Of a DNA stretch of 64,000 bases, positions 1-7,909 are shown in pieces; positions within the stretch are counted from its first letter, which is position 1; each line of letters starts with the position of its first letter. Under the pieces are notes generated by a model that saw nothing but the letters and a program-made list of their open reading frames with translations, searched no databases and was not told the DNA's origin. The stretch covers positions 18,745-82,744 of the forward strand of contig JBFFGE010000002.1 of assembly GCA_041557595.1 (NCBI GenBank). Direction: 5' to 3'. Source of the DNA: JAOTYV01 sp041557595 (GTDB lineage Bacteria > Pseudomonadota > Alphaproteobacteria > UBA8366). The position numbers and the translations under genes were made by a program.

Positions 1-1319
1 CGGAGTTTCCCCTCGAAGCCCAGCGGCACGAAGCGCAATCCAAACGCCGTATCGGGCTCGGCGTGACCGGCCTCGCGGATGCGTTGATTCTCTGTGGCGT
101 GCGCTATGGCAGTGCCGAGGCGGTCGCCCTGACCCGCAAGTGGCTCGCGGCAATCCAGCGCGCCGCCTATCTCGCTTCGACGGCGCTGGCGCGCGAAAAA
201 GGCGCCTTCCCGTTGTTCGATCGCGACGCCTATCTGCGGGGCGACAGCATTGCCGCCCTCGACAAGGATATTCGCGATGCGATCGCCGAGCACGGCATCC
301 GCAACGCCCTGCTGACATCGATCGCCCCGACCGGCACGATCTCCCTGTTGGCGGGGAACGTATCCTCCGGAATCGAGCCGGTCTTCGCCTGGGAATTTCA
401 ACGGGAGGTCCTGAACCCGGACGGCACGCGGGACAGCCATACCGTGGCGGATCACGCCTACACCCTGTTCCGGGAACGTTTTGGCGAGACCGCGGCGCTG
501 CCCGAATATTTCGCCGATGTGCAGACGCTGGCGCCGGAAGATCATTTGGCGATGCAGGCGGCCGCGCAGGAATTCGTCGACAGTTCGATTTCGAAAACAG
601 TCAATCTGCCGCCGGAGATTTCGTTCGACGCGTTCAAGGATATCTATCGCCGGGCCTATGACACCGGGTGCAAGGGCTGCACGACCTACCGGCCGAACCC
701 GGTGACCGGCGCGGTGCTGTCCGTCGCCGACCCGTCCGGCGCGGCGTCTCCGGCGGAACGGAACGAGCTGCGCGCAGGGGATAGCGGCATCGTTTACATG
801 ACCGAGCCGCTGGAACGGCCGGATTCGCTGACCGGCCGCACCTATAAGCTGGTTTGGCCCGATAGCGACCATGCGATCTATATCACCCTCAACGATATCA
901 TGGAGGGGGAGCGGCGCCGGCCGTTCGAAGTCTTCATCAATTCGAAGAACATGGAGCATTACGCCTGGACCGTGGCGCTGACCCGGATGATCAGCGCGGT
1001 ATTCCGGCGCGGCGGCGATGTCAGTTTCGTGGTGGACGAATTGAAGGCGGTGTTCGATCCGCGCGGCGGTCAATGGATGGAGGGAAAATACGTTCCGTCC
1101 TTGCTGGCCGCGATCGGCGGCGTAATCGAACGACACATGATCGAGATCGGTTTCCTGCCGGAACAGGAACCGATATTCGGCGGCCAGGACAAGGACGCCG
1201 TCCGGTTGGCGGTCGGCCAGTCGCCCTTGCGGCAATGTCCGAAATGCGGCGCGGCGTCGATGGTTCGGCAGGAAGGCTGCGACGTGTGCGTGAATTGCGG
1301 CTACAGCAAATGCGGCTGA
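1..1319 (+). CDS. nrdJ: Adenosylcobalamin-dependent ribonucleoside-diphosphate reductase, C-terminal part
   Basis: Class II ribonucleotide reductase, which reduces ribonucleotides to deoxyribonucleotides using adenosylcobalamin instead of an iron radical subunit. The reading frame is open from base 3, so the gene begins upstream of the window and about 438 codons are visible. Seen: the barrel motif GTISLLAGNVSSGIEPVF, the segment CKGCTTYRPNP typical of the long class II enzymes, and a C-terminal cysteine cluster (CPKCG ... CVNCG ... KCG, last 27 residues) that in this family re-reduces the active site or binds zinc. The family is known to work in aerobic and anaerobic conditions and needs B12. 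A BtuF-like protein lies at 10258-11193, but nothing links the two genes directly. Confidence 0.93.
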   Translation, partial: EFPLEAQRHEAQSKRRIGLGVTGLADALILCGVRYGSAEAVALTRKWLAAIQRAAYLASTALAREKGAFPLFDRDAYLRGDSIAALDKDIRDAIAEHGIRNALLTSIAPTGTISLLAGNVSSGIEPVFAWEFQREVLNPDGTRDSHTVADHAYTLFRERFGETAALPEYFADVQTLAPEDHLAMQAAAQEFVDSSISKTVNLPPEISFDAFKDIYRRAYDTGCKGCTTYRPNPVTGAVLSVADPSGAASPAERNELRAGDSGIVYMTEPLERPDSLTGRTYKLVWPDSDHAIYITLNDIMEGERRRPFEVFINSKNMEHYAWTVALTRMISAVFRRGGDVSFVVDELKAVFDPRGGQWMEGKYVPSLLAAIGGVIERHMIEIGFLPEQEPIFGGQDKDAVRLAVGQSPLRQCPKCGAASMVRQEGCDVCVNCGYSKCG

Positions 1320-1350
1320 TGGGCCGCCGCCCGCGCGCCGATTGGTCGTC

Positions 1351-1983
1351 TTATGCGACGCCGTCGCGATCCAGGGCGTCGACCGATTGCAGCAGCCGCT
1401 GCAAATGACCGCCGGCGATGCCGAGTTTCTGCAAATGAGCGACGGTTTGGGCCAGGTAGTCCCGATTGGTTCCGCGCTCTCCCCGGGCGCGACGGATCGT
1501 CCGGACGGTGCTGTTGAAATCCAGGGATTTGGCGAAGGTCGCGCCGCGCGCGTCGACGACGAAGGTGCGGGCGGCGACGGTGCGCGCGCGCAGCCGGACC
1601 TTCGCGCAGATCGGCCGATAGTCATATTGAACCATCTCCCGATCCCACAGATAGGCCAGCACCGAGTCCGCGTTTTCGCGCGCGACCCGAAAAGCCATGC
1701 CGCGGCAGCAACCGCCGGGCGCGAGGCCCAGCACCAGGCCGGGCAACTCTTCGGTGCCGCGGTGACGATGGGAATACAGGCAGAACCGCCGGTGATAACC
1801 GTAAATCAGCCCGGGTTCGGCGTCGGTATGGTCGAAGCCCGGGTTCCACATCAACGAGCCGTAGCCGAAAACCCAGAAATCACCGGACGGCGGCGGCGCC
1901 ATGAAATGGGCCCGCGCGGTTTCGATGGGGTGCTCGTTCATTTTGGGAGATTCAGGCGCAGGCCGGCCAATCAAGGGGTTCAT
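1351..1983 (-). CDS. ChaC-type gamma-glutamylcyclotransferase
   Basis: ChaC family enzymes split glutathione into 5-oxoproline and Cys-Gly in the cytosol. The diagnostic loop FGYGSLMWNPGF is at residues 39-50 of the longest reading, and WDREMVQYDY downstream carries the expected catalytic glutamate region. Length (210 aa, or 196 from the second Met at base 1941) suits the family. Neither start has a clear ribosome binding site, so the start is uncertain. It converges with nrdJ, 31 bp apart, and diverges from the DUF2125 gene. Confidence 0.85.
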   Translation of the reverse strand: MNPLIGRPAPESPKMNEHPIETARAHFMAPPPSGDFWVFGYGSLMWNPGFDHTDAEPGLIYGYHRRFCLYSHRHRGTEELPGLVLGLAPGGCCRGMAFRVARENADSVLAYLWDREMVQYDYRPICAKVRLRARTVAARTFVVDARGATFAKSLDFNSTVRTIRRARGERGTNRDYLAQTVAHLQKLGIAGGHLQRLLQSVDALDRDGVA

Positions 1984-2040
1984 GCGGTGATGCGAAAGCG
2001 ATGTACGCGACGGCCGGACTTATACGGAGCGCGGTAGGTC

Positions 2041-3087
2041 ATGTCCATTTTTTCACTCCGGGCGCTGCTGATTACCGGGGCCGGTCTCATACTGTTGGCC
2101 GGCGCCTGTGCGGGCTATTGGTTTTACGCCTCGGCGGCGCTGGAGGACGGTCTTGCGAAGTGGCGCGCAGCCCGCCAGGCACAGGGCTACACGATTACCC
2201 ATGGCGCGGTGTCGGTCACCGGCTTTCCCGCGGCATTACGGCTGCAGGTCGCGGATCCGTCGGTCGCCGATCCGCGGCGGGGCTGGTCCTGGAAGGGGCG
2301 CCGCCTCAGCCATGAGATCGCCCCCTGGAACTGGTACTGGTACCGTCTCGAAGTCGAAGGGCCGCACGACGCGGCGGTGACCGTCGATGGCAGGCGCCGC
2401 GTCTATCGGGGGAACGCCGACAGCGCGGTCTTCATCGGCCGGGTATCGTCGTCGGGCGGCATGGAAAAGGGGGCGCTGGACGTGGCGGCGTTGCGCCTGA
2501 CCGAATCCGGCAGCGATGCCGCATCGACCGTTCGACACCTGCGCCTTCGGCTCGACGCCGCCGAGGTGCCGGCGGGAAAATCCGACATGAATGTCGCTTT
2601 GGTCATGGAGCACGCCCATCTTGCCGGGGAAGCGGTATTCGCCCTGGGACCCGATATTGCCCGCCTCGAGGCGCATGGCACGCTGCGCGGCGGAATTCCC
2701 GCACGGGTCGATCGCGCGGCGTTCGAGCGCTGGCGCGCCGGCGGCGGCATCGTCGACCTGGATTGGCTGAAATTGGCCTGGGGCCCGCTTGATCTCCAGG
2801 CCAAGGGGACGGTTACGGTGGACGACCGGATGCGGCCGGTGGGCGCGCTGAACGCCGACATTCGCGGCCATAACGAGACGATCGATGTGCTCGAAAAAGC
2901 CCGGCTGCTGCGGCGCAATACGGCAGCGACGTCGCGCATCGCGCTGTCGCTCCTGGCGAAACCGGACGCGGACGGCAATGGCAGCGTTCTGACGATCCCC
3001 GTCACCGCCCAGGACGGGCGCCTGTATTTGGGCTTCGTGCGGCTGTTCGCGCTACCGCCTATTCCTTTTCCGGCTCCGTCGGATTGA
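2041..3087 (+). CDS. DUF2125 domain protein, membrane anchored
   Basis: A 348-residue protein with one N-terminal hydrophobic segment (residues about 7-28, LRALLITGAGLILLAGACAG) followed by a mostly beta-type exported domain. The start region with YWFYASAALEDGLAKW and the motif VTGFPAALRLQ are characteristic of the alphaproteobacterial DUF2125 family, whose function is unknown; the domain probably faces the periplasm. Its last 29 bp overlap the end of the convergent tyrC gene. Confidence 0.8.
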   Translation: MSIFSLRALLITGAGLILLAGACAGYWFYASAALEDGLAKWRAARQAQGYTITHGAVSVTGFPAALRLQVADPSVADPRRGWSWKGRRLSHEIAPWNWYWYRLEVEGPHDAAVTVDGRRRVYRGNADSAVFIGRVSSSGGMEKGALDVAALRLTESGSDAASTVRHLRLRLDAAEVPAGKSDMNVALVMEHAHLAGEAVFALGPDIARLEAHGTLRGGIPARVDRAAFERWRAGGGIVDLDWLKLAWGPLDLQAKGTVTVDDRMRPVGALNADIRGHNETIDVLEKARLLRRNTAATSRIALSLLAKPDADGNGSVLTIPVTAQDGRLYLGFVRLFALPPIPFPAPSD

Positions 3088-4015
3088 ACGAGCCGGCCTG
3101 TCCCATGTCGATGACGCCGCGCCGCACCGCCCGCGTACGGGTAAACACGTCCTCCAGGGTCTGACCTTCGCCCCAGCGGATGGCGCGCTGCATGGCGGTC
3201 AGGTCCTCGACGAACCGGCCGAGCAATTCGATCACCGCTTCCCGGTTGTTCAGGAAGATGTCGCGCCACATGACCGGATCGGATGCGGCAATCCGGGTAA
3301 AGTCGCGGAAGCCGCCGGCCGAATATTTGATCACTTCGCGGGTTTCCACGACGTCCTGGTCGTCTTCGCGTTCGCGCAGGAGCTGGTTTTCCAGATCGCT
3401 CGCCGTGCCGACGATGGTATAGGCGATCAGGTGCGGCAGATGCGAGGTGATGGCGAGCACCCGGTCGTGATGGTGCGGGTCCATCAGCTCGACATTGCTC
3501 CCCGCGCATTTCCAGAGCGCGGCGACGCGGTCGATTGCGTCCTGATTGGTGCCGGCTGGCGGCGTCAGGATGCAATAGCGGTCGTCGAAGAGTTCCGGGA
3601 AGCCCGATTCCGGCCCGGAATGTTCGGTGCCGGCGACCGGATGCCCGGGAACGAGATGAACCCCGTCGGGAAGGTGCGGTCCCACGTCGCGGATAACCGC
3701 AACTTTGACCGACCCGACATCGCTCACCACGGCGCCGCGTTTCAGCGCCGGACCAATCGCCTTCGCGATCGCGGCATTGGCGCCGACCGGCGCGCACAGC
3801 ACCACCAAATCCGCATCGCGCACGGCGTCGGCGGCGGCATCGTGTACGCTGTCGAGAAAACCGAGGGCCATCGATGTCTCGCGCGTCTCGGCGCTCCGCG
3901 CATGCCCCGCGACATGGGTCGCCAGGCCGTCGCGCTTGATCACCCGGCAGAGCGACGAGCCGATCAGGCCGAGCCCGATGACGGCGATCCGATCGAAGAT
4001 CACGTTGGTGCTCAT
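3059..4015 (-). CDS. tyrC: Prephenate/arogenate dehydrogenase
   Basis: NAD(P)-dependent oxidative decarboxylation of prephenate or arogenate, the committed step to tyrosine. The Rossmann motif IGLGLIGSS is at residues 13-21, and the middle segment HPVAGTEHSGPESGFPELF with downstream LLRERED and RDFTRIA is typical of the TyrA family. The start chosen is the ATG at 4015, giving 318 aa; its ATGA overlaps the hisC stop by 4 bp, so translation is probably coupled. No chorismate mutase domain is fused here because that activity is encoded two genes upstream. Whether prephenate or arogenate is preferred cannot be read from the sequence. Confidence 0.92.
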   Translation of the reverse strand: MSTNVIFDRIAVIGLGLIGSSLCRVIKRDGLATHVAGHARSAETRETSMALGFLDSVHDAAADAVRDADLVVLCAPVGANAAIAKAIGPALKRGAVVSDVGSVKVAVIRDVGPHLPDGVHLVPGHPVAGTEHSGPESGFPELFDDRYCILTPPAGTNQDAIDRVAALWKCAGSNVELMDPHHHDRVLAITSHLPHLIAYTIVGTASDLENQLLREREDDQDVVETREVIKYSAGGFRDFTRIAASDPVMWRDIFLNNREAVIELLGRFVEDLTAMQRAIRWGEGQTLEDVFTRTRAVRRGVIDMGQAGSFNPTEPEKE

Positions 4016-5100
4016 GATTTCTTCAAATGCCCGGTAAGGTGATCGGTAAAGGCGCGCATCTCGTTTTCCAATCCGATTGTTACCCGCAGGCAGTCCGGCA
4101 ACTCGTAGCCGCCCATTTTCCGGGTGATGATGCCGGCGCCGAGCAGATGCTGATACGCCGCGTCGGCCGCCTCCGGCCCGGCGAACTGGACCAGCACGAA
4201 ATTCCCCACCGAGGGGTGCACCGTCAGGCCGAGCGCGCCGACTGCCGTTGTAAGCCAGGGCAGCCATTGGTCGTTATGCGCCCGGCTCGCCTCCTGGTGC
4301 GCGGTATCCTCGATCGCGGCGATGCCGGCCGCCTGGGCCGCGGCGTTGACGTTGAACGGGCCGCGCAACCGGTTCAGCACGTCGGCCACGGCCGCCGGGC
4401 AATAGGTCCAGCCGAGCCGCAGCGCCGCCAGACCGAAAATCTTCGAAAAGGTCCGCGTCATCACGACGTTGTCATGATTGTCGACCATCTCGATTCCGGC
4501 GGAGTAGTCGTTGCGGGAGACGTATTCCGCGTAGGCCGAATCGATCACCAGCAAGATGTTGTCGCGCAACCCGTCGCGCAGACGCTGCATCTCGGCCGCC
4601 GGAAGGTAGCTGCCGGTCGGGTTGTTGGGGTTGGCCACGAACACGAGCCGTGTCCGTTCGGTGACCTTGCTCAGCAATGCGTCGACATCGGCGGTGAGCA
4701 CCTTTTCCGGCGCGGCGACAGGCGTCGCGCCCGTTCCCAGCGCGAAGATTCGGTAGATCGAAAATGCGTGCCGGCTGGACAACACCTCGTCGCCGGACCC
4801 GGCATAGGCACGGATCAGCAATTGGATCAATTCGTCGGAGCCGGCGCCGCAGACGATCCGATCCGGGTCGCACCCGAACCGGCGTCCGATCGCGGCGCGC
4901 AAATCGGTCGCATGGCCGTCCGGATACCGGTGCAATCTTTCGCGTTCGGCATTGTAGGCCGCGATTGCCTTTGGGCTGGGCCCGATCGGCGTTTCGTTCG
5001 ACGCCAGGACGATGACCTCGTCGACGCCTTCGACCGAATGCAGGCCGCCGACATAGGGATCGACCGACAGCACGCCCGGGCGGGGAGTCGGTGTCGTCAC
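4012..5100 (-). CDS. hisC: Histidinol-phosphate / aromatic aminotransferase
   Basis: PLP aminotransferase of fold type I, 362 aa. ASNETPIGPSP near the N-terminus, NPNNPTGSYLP, the PLP lysine in TFSKIFGLAALRLGW and the C-terminal arginine in CLRVTIGLENE all match HisC. Placed between chorismate mutase and tyrC, it probably also transaminates prephenate or 4-hydroxyphenylpyruvate, as known for HisC proteins in this gene order. The start is GTG at 5100, whose GTGA overlaps the upstream stop. The frame stays open for another 132 codons but that stretch lies inside the upstream gene and looks like noise. Confidence 0.93.
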   Translation of the reverse strand: MTTPTPRPGVLSVDPYVGGLHSVEGVDEVIVLASNETPIGPSPKAIAAYNAERERLHRYPDGHATDLRAAIGRRFGCDPDRIVCGAGSDELIQLLIRAYAGSGDEVLSSRHAFSIYRIFALGTGATPVAAPEKVLTADVDALLSKVTERTRLVFVANPNNPTGSYLPAAEMQRLRDGLRDNILLVIDSAYAEYVSRNDYSAGIEMVDNHDNVVMTRTFSKIFGLAALRLGWTYCPAAVADVLNRLRGPFNVNAAAQAAGIAAIEDTAHQEASRAHNDQWLPWLTTAVGALGLTVHPSVGNFVLVQFAGPEAADAAYQHLLGAGIITRKMGGYELPDCLRVTIGLENEMRAFTDHLTGHLKKS

Positions 5101-5951
5101 GGCCCCGTTCCCTGGGCCTCCGCGCCGTCGATCGGCGTCGCATAGGCGCCGATCACACTGCACCCTTCGACGCCGTTCAGGCGGCGGAGATCTTCGAGAC
5201 GCGGATCGCCGGGCTCGACAAATCCGTCGGCCTCGACCAGATGAAACCACGCGCCGTGCTGCCGCGATGCGTGCGGCTGCGCCTTGATCGCGACGCGTTC
5301 CAGCATGGCGGCGAGACCGGTGCGGCTCACGGTCTCGGCGGTTTCGATGACGACAAGTGTCTTGTCCGCGCCACTGGACTCCGGCACGACATAGCCGAGC
5401 GCCAGCGCGGACGCGCCATTCGCCCCGGCGATCGGGCTCATCGGCAGGCGGTACGACACGCGCGGGCCGTCGGGCGCGGTCAGCCCGGTCCACCAAGGGT
5501 CGCTATCGCCTTCGCGCGGAAAGGGCAGGACGCCCAGCGTCACTTTCTTTCCGATGACTTCGCCGACGACTTCGCGCACGCTGCCAAAGGCAGTCATCGG
5601 CGTCGCGCTGCCGAAGGCGTTGCGCGCCAGGTCCCAGTAGCTTGGATTTTCGCCGGTCGCGAACACGGCGACCGAATAGTCGGACTTCTCCATCCGGGTG
5701 ATGCCCGCAATGATCTCGCGCCAGATCCGGGCGATGGCGGCGAAGGGAAAGCCGCCGTCGTGCCGGCTGGCCAGACGGCGCAGGATCAATGCCTCGCGGC
5801 CGGGGCGAATCGGTGCGATCGCATCGCGGCTTTTCACGGCGCGAATCCGGTCGACCAGCGCCGCCCGGCGTATGATCAGCGCATGCATCTCGGCATCGAT
5901 CGTATCGATGTCGCGCCGCAAATCGTCCAGGGTCGTGCCAGTGTCGTCCAT
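5097..5951 (-). CDS. Chorismate mutase with C-terminal domain of unknown role
   Basis: Residues about 1-85 form an AroQ-type chorismate mutase (LDDLRRDIDTIDAEMHALI, then RAALVDRIRAVK and RPGREALILRRL), which converts chorismate to prephenate. Residues about 90-284 are a separate domain that I cannot assign from sequence. It is neither a prephenate dehydratase nor a dehydrogenase; those enzymes are encoded by pheA (45340-46200) and tyrC. This is the first gene of the coupled minus-strand unit with hisC and tyrC. The ATG at 5951 is chosen because the domain starts there; the frame extends 31 codons further upstream. Confidence 0.85.
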   Translation of the reverse strand: MDDTGTTLDDLRRDIDTIDAEMHALIIRRAALVDRIRAVKSRDAIAPIRPGREALILRRLASRHDGGFPFAAIARIWREIIAGITRMEKSDYSVAVFATGENPSYWDLARNAFGSATPMTAFGSVREVVGEVIGKKVTLGVLPFPREGDSDPWWTGLTAPDGPRVSYRLPMSPIAGANGASALALGYVVPESSGADKTLVVIETAETVSRTGLAAMLERVAIKAQPHASRQHGAWFHLVEADGFVEPGDPRLEDLRRLNGVEGCSVIGAYATPIDGAEAQGTGP

Positions 5952-6019
5952 CGTCCTACATATCCATCGGAAAAGCCGCTCACTTCTAGTGCCTGACGGG
6001 GTAGAAATCAAAGAAAACA

Positions 6020-6048
6020 TTGACACCGTAGGCCACTCGACCAAAAGT
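6020..6048 (+). promoter_or_regulatory. Candidate sigma-70 promoter for metX
   Basis: A perfect -35 TTGACA (6020-6025), 17 bp spacer and weak -10 AAAAGT (6043-6048) lie in the 173-bp divergent gap before metX. The resulting leader would be about 70 nt. Confidence 0.4.
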
Positions 6049-6124
6049 ACCCGGCCCTCAGCAACCGGCGGGGACAGAACTCATTTCCAAGCCAGAGAAT
6101 CCCGTAAATCCGACACTTTCAGCA

Positions 6125-7282
6125 ATGTCACCGGCGCCGAACCCGACGGATATCGCGTTGCCCGGTCATCGTGTCGAGCTCGGCGTCGACGCGCGCCTGC
6201 GCCTCGATAGCGGCGCGGCGCTCGGGCCGTTTCCGATGGCCTATTGCACCTATGGCGAACTCAACGCCGACCGCAGCAACGCGATCCTGGTCTGTCATGC
6301 GCTGACCGGCGACCAGTATGTCGCCGAAACCCATCCGATCACCGGCAAGCCCGGTTGGTGGGAGCTGATCGTCGGACCCGGTCTGGCGCTGGACACGGAT
6401 CGTTTCTTCATCATCTGCGCCAACGTGTTGGGCGGTTGTCTCGGCACTGTCGGGCCGAAGGAGATCGATCCCGAAACCGGCAAGCCCTATGGCCTCGGTT
6501 TTCCGGTCATTACCATCGGCGACATGGTGCGCGCGCAGGCGATGCTGCTGGACCATCTCGGCATTGATCAGCTGTTCTGCGTGATCGGTGGATCGATGGG
6601 GGCGATGCAGGTGCTGGAGTGGGCGTCGCGATACAAGGATCGCGTCTTCGCGGCGGTGCCGATTGCCGGCGCGGCGCGGCACACCGCGCAGAACATCGCC
6701 TTCCACGAAGTCGGGCGGCAGGCGATCATGGCCGATCCCGATTGGCATGGCGGCGACTACATGACCCATGGCGTCATGCCGCGCCGGGGGCTCGGCGTCG
6801 CGCGCATGACCGCGCATATCACCTATCTGTCCGAGGCGGCGCTGCATCGCAAGTTCGGCCGTAACCTCCAGAACCGCGATATGCTGAGTTTCGGCTTCGA
6901 CGCGGATTTCCAGGTGGAGAGCTATCTGCGCCACCAGGGCTCGACCTTTGTCGATCGGTTCGACGCCAACGCCTATCTCTACATTACCCGGGCGATGGAT
7001 TATTTCGACATGGCGGCGGAGCATGACGGCTCGTTGCCGCTGGCCTTCGAGGGCACGAAGACGCGATTCTGCGTGATCTCGTTCACCAGCGACTGGTTGT
7101 TTCCCACCTCCGAGAACCGGGCGGTCGTGCGGGCGCTGAACGCGGTGGCCGCGAATGTCAGTTTCGTCGAGATCGAAAGCGACCAGGGCCATGATGCCTT
7201 TTTGCTCGACGAGCCGGAATTCATCCGCGTTCTCAAGGGTTTCATCAATGGTTGCGCCGAGCACCGCGGACTCGGACGATGA
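6125..7282 (+). CDS. metX: Homoserine O-acetyltransferase
   Basis: Alpha/beta-hydrolase-fold acyltransferase that makes O-acetylhomoserine for methionine synthesis. The nucleophile is Ser157 in GGSMGAMQ; Asp323 (FTSDWLFP) and His356 (QGHDAF) complete the catalytic triad, and LGGCLGTVGP is the usual substrate-loop motif. At 385 aa it has normal length. Its stop overlaps the metW start (ATGA at 7279-7282), the standard proteobacterial metX-metW pair. It diverges from the aromatic cluster. Confidence 0.95.
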   Translation: MSPAPNPTDIALPGHRVELGVDARLRLDSGAALGPFPMAYCTYGELNADRSNAILVCHALTGDQYVAETHPITGKPGWWELIVGPGLALDTDRFFIICANVLGGCLGTVGPKEIDPETGKPYGLGFPVITIGDMVRAQAMLLDHLGIDQLFCVIGGSMGAMQVLEWASRYKDRVFAAVPIAGAARHTAQNIAFHEVGRQAIMADPDWHGGDYMTHGVMPRRGLGVARMTAHITYLSEAALHRKFGRNLQNRDMLSFGFDADFQVESYLRHQGSTFVDRFDANAYLYITRAMDYFDMAAEHDGSLPLAFEGTKTRFCVISFTSDWLFPTSENRAVVRALNAVAANVSFVEIESDQGHDAFLLDEPEFIRVLKGFINGCAEHRGLGR

Positions 7283-7899
7283 ACGATAGCCGCGCGGCGA
7301 TTCGCGTCGACCTGCAGCTTATCGCCGATATGGTGCCGGCGGGCAGCCGGGTGCTGGATGTCGGTTGCGGAGACGGTGTGTTGCTGCGCTACCTCAGCGA
7401 CTTCAAGCAGGTCGATGCCCGCGGGATCGAACTCAGCATGGCCGGCGTCAATGAGGGCGTGAGCCAGGGACTGTCGGTGATTCAGGGCGATGCGGATACG
7501 GATCTGGACGACTATCCGGACAGAGCCTTCGACTACGTGGTCCTCAGCCAAACCTTGCAGGCCACGCGTCAGCCGCATCGGGTGGTCGAGAACATGGTCC
7601 GCATCGGCCGGCACGCGATTCTCTCGGTGCCGAATTTCGGGTTTTGGCAGGTGCGCTGGCGGTTGATGACGCGGGGCCAGATGCCCCAGACCGAGACGCT
7701 GCCCTATCTCTGGTACGACACGCCGAACATCCATCTGTGCACGATCCGGGATTTTCTCGCACTGTGCCGCGACCTGCGAGTCGAGGTGGAGCAAGCGGTG
7801 GCATTGGACCGTAACGGCAATGCCTTGAGCTGGTCCGCTTCCGGCCCGTTCGCCAATCTGCTGGCCGCACAGGCGCTGTTCGTGCTGCGGCAGAGATAA
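7279..7899 (+). CDS. metW: MetW methyltransferase-like protein
   Basis: SAM-type methyltransferase fold of 206 aa with motif I VLDVGCGDGVLL. MetW always travels with MetX in proteobacteria and is needed for efficient homoserine acetylation; it is thought to act with MetX rather than as a classical methyltransferase. LSQTLQATRQPHRVVENMV and the segment SVPNFGFWQVRWRL are typical. Start at 7279 by overlap with metX. Confidence 0.93.
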   Translation: MNDSRAAIRVDLQLIADMVPAGSRVLDVGCGDGVLLRYLSDFKQVDARGIELSMAGVNEGVSQGLSVIQGDADTDLDDYPDRAFDYVVLSQTLQATRQPHRVVENMVRIGRHAILSVPNFGFWQVRWRLMTRGQMPQTETLPYLWYDTPNIHLCTIRDFLALCRDLRVEVEQAVALDRNGNALSWSASGPFANLLAAQALFVLRQR

Positions 7900-7909
7900 G
7901 TCCGGACGC

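Noticed and set aside
2403..3797. 464-residue minus-strand frame
   Set aside because: Overlaps DUF2125 and tyrC; Arg/Ser-rich shadow.
4012..5496. HisC with a 132-residue N-terminal extension
   Set aside because: The extension lies inside the chorismate mutase gene, is Arg-rich and unlike any HisC; GTG at 5100 overlaps the upstream stop.
6045..6124. SAM-type riboswitch before metX
   Set aside because: CAGCAACCGG and a CATTTCC stretch recall SAM-I, but the leader is too short, the P1 and P2 stems are missing, and the SAM-II pattern is absent.
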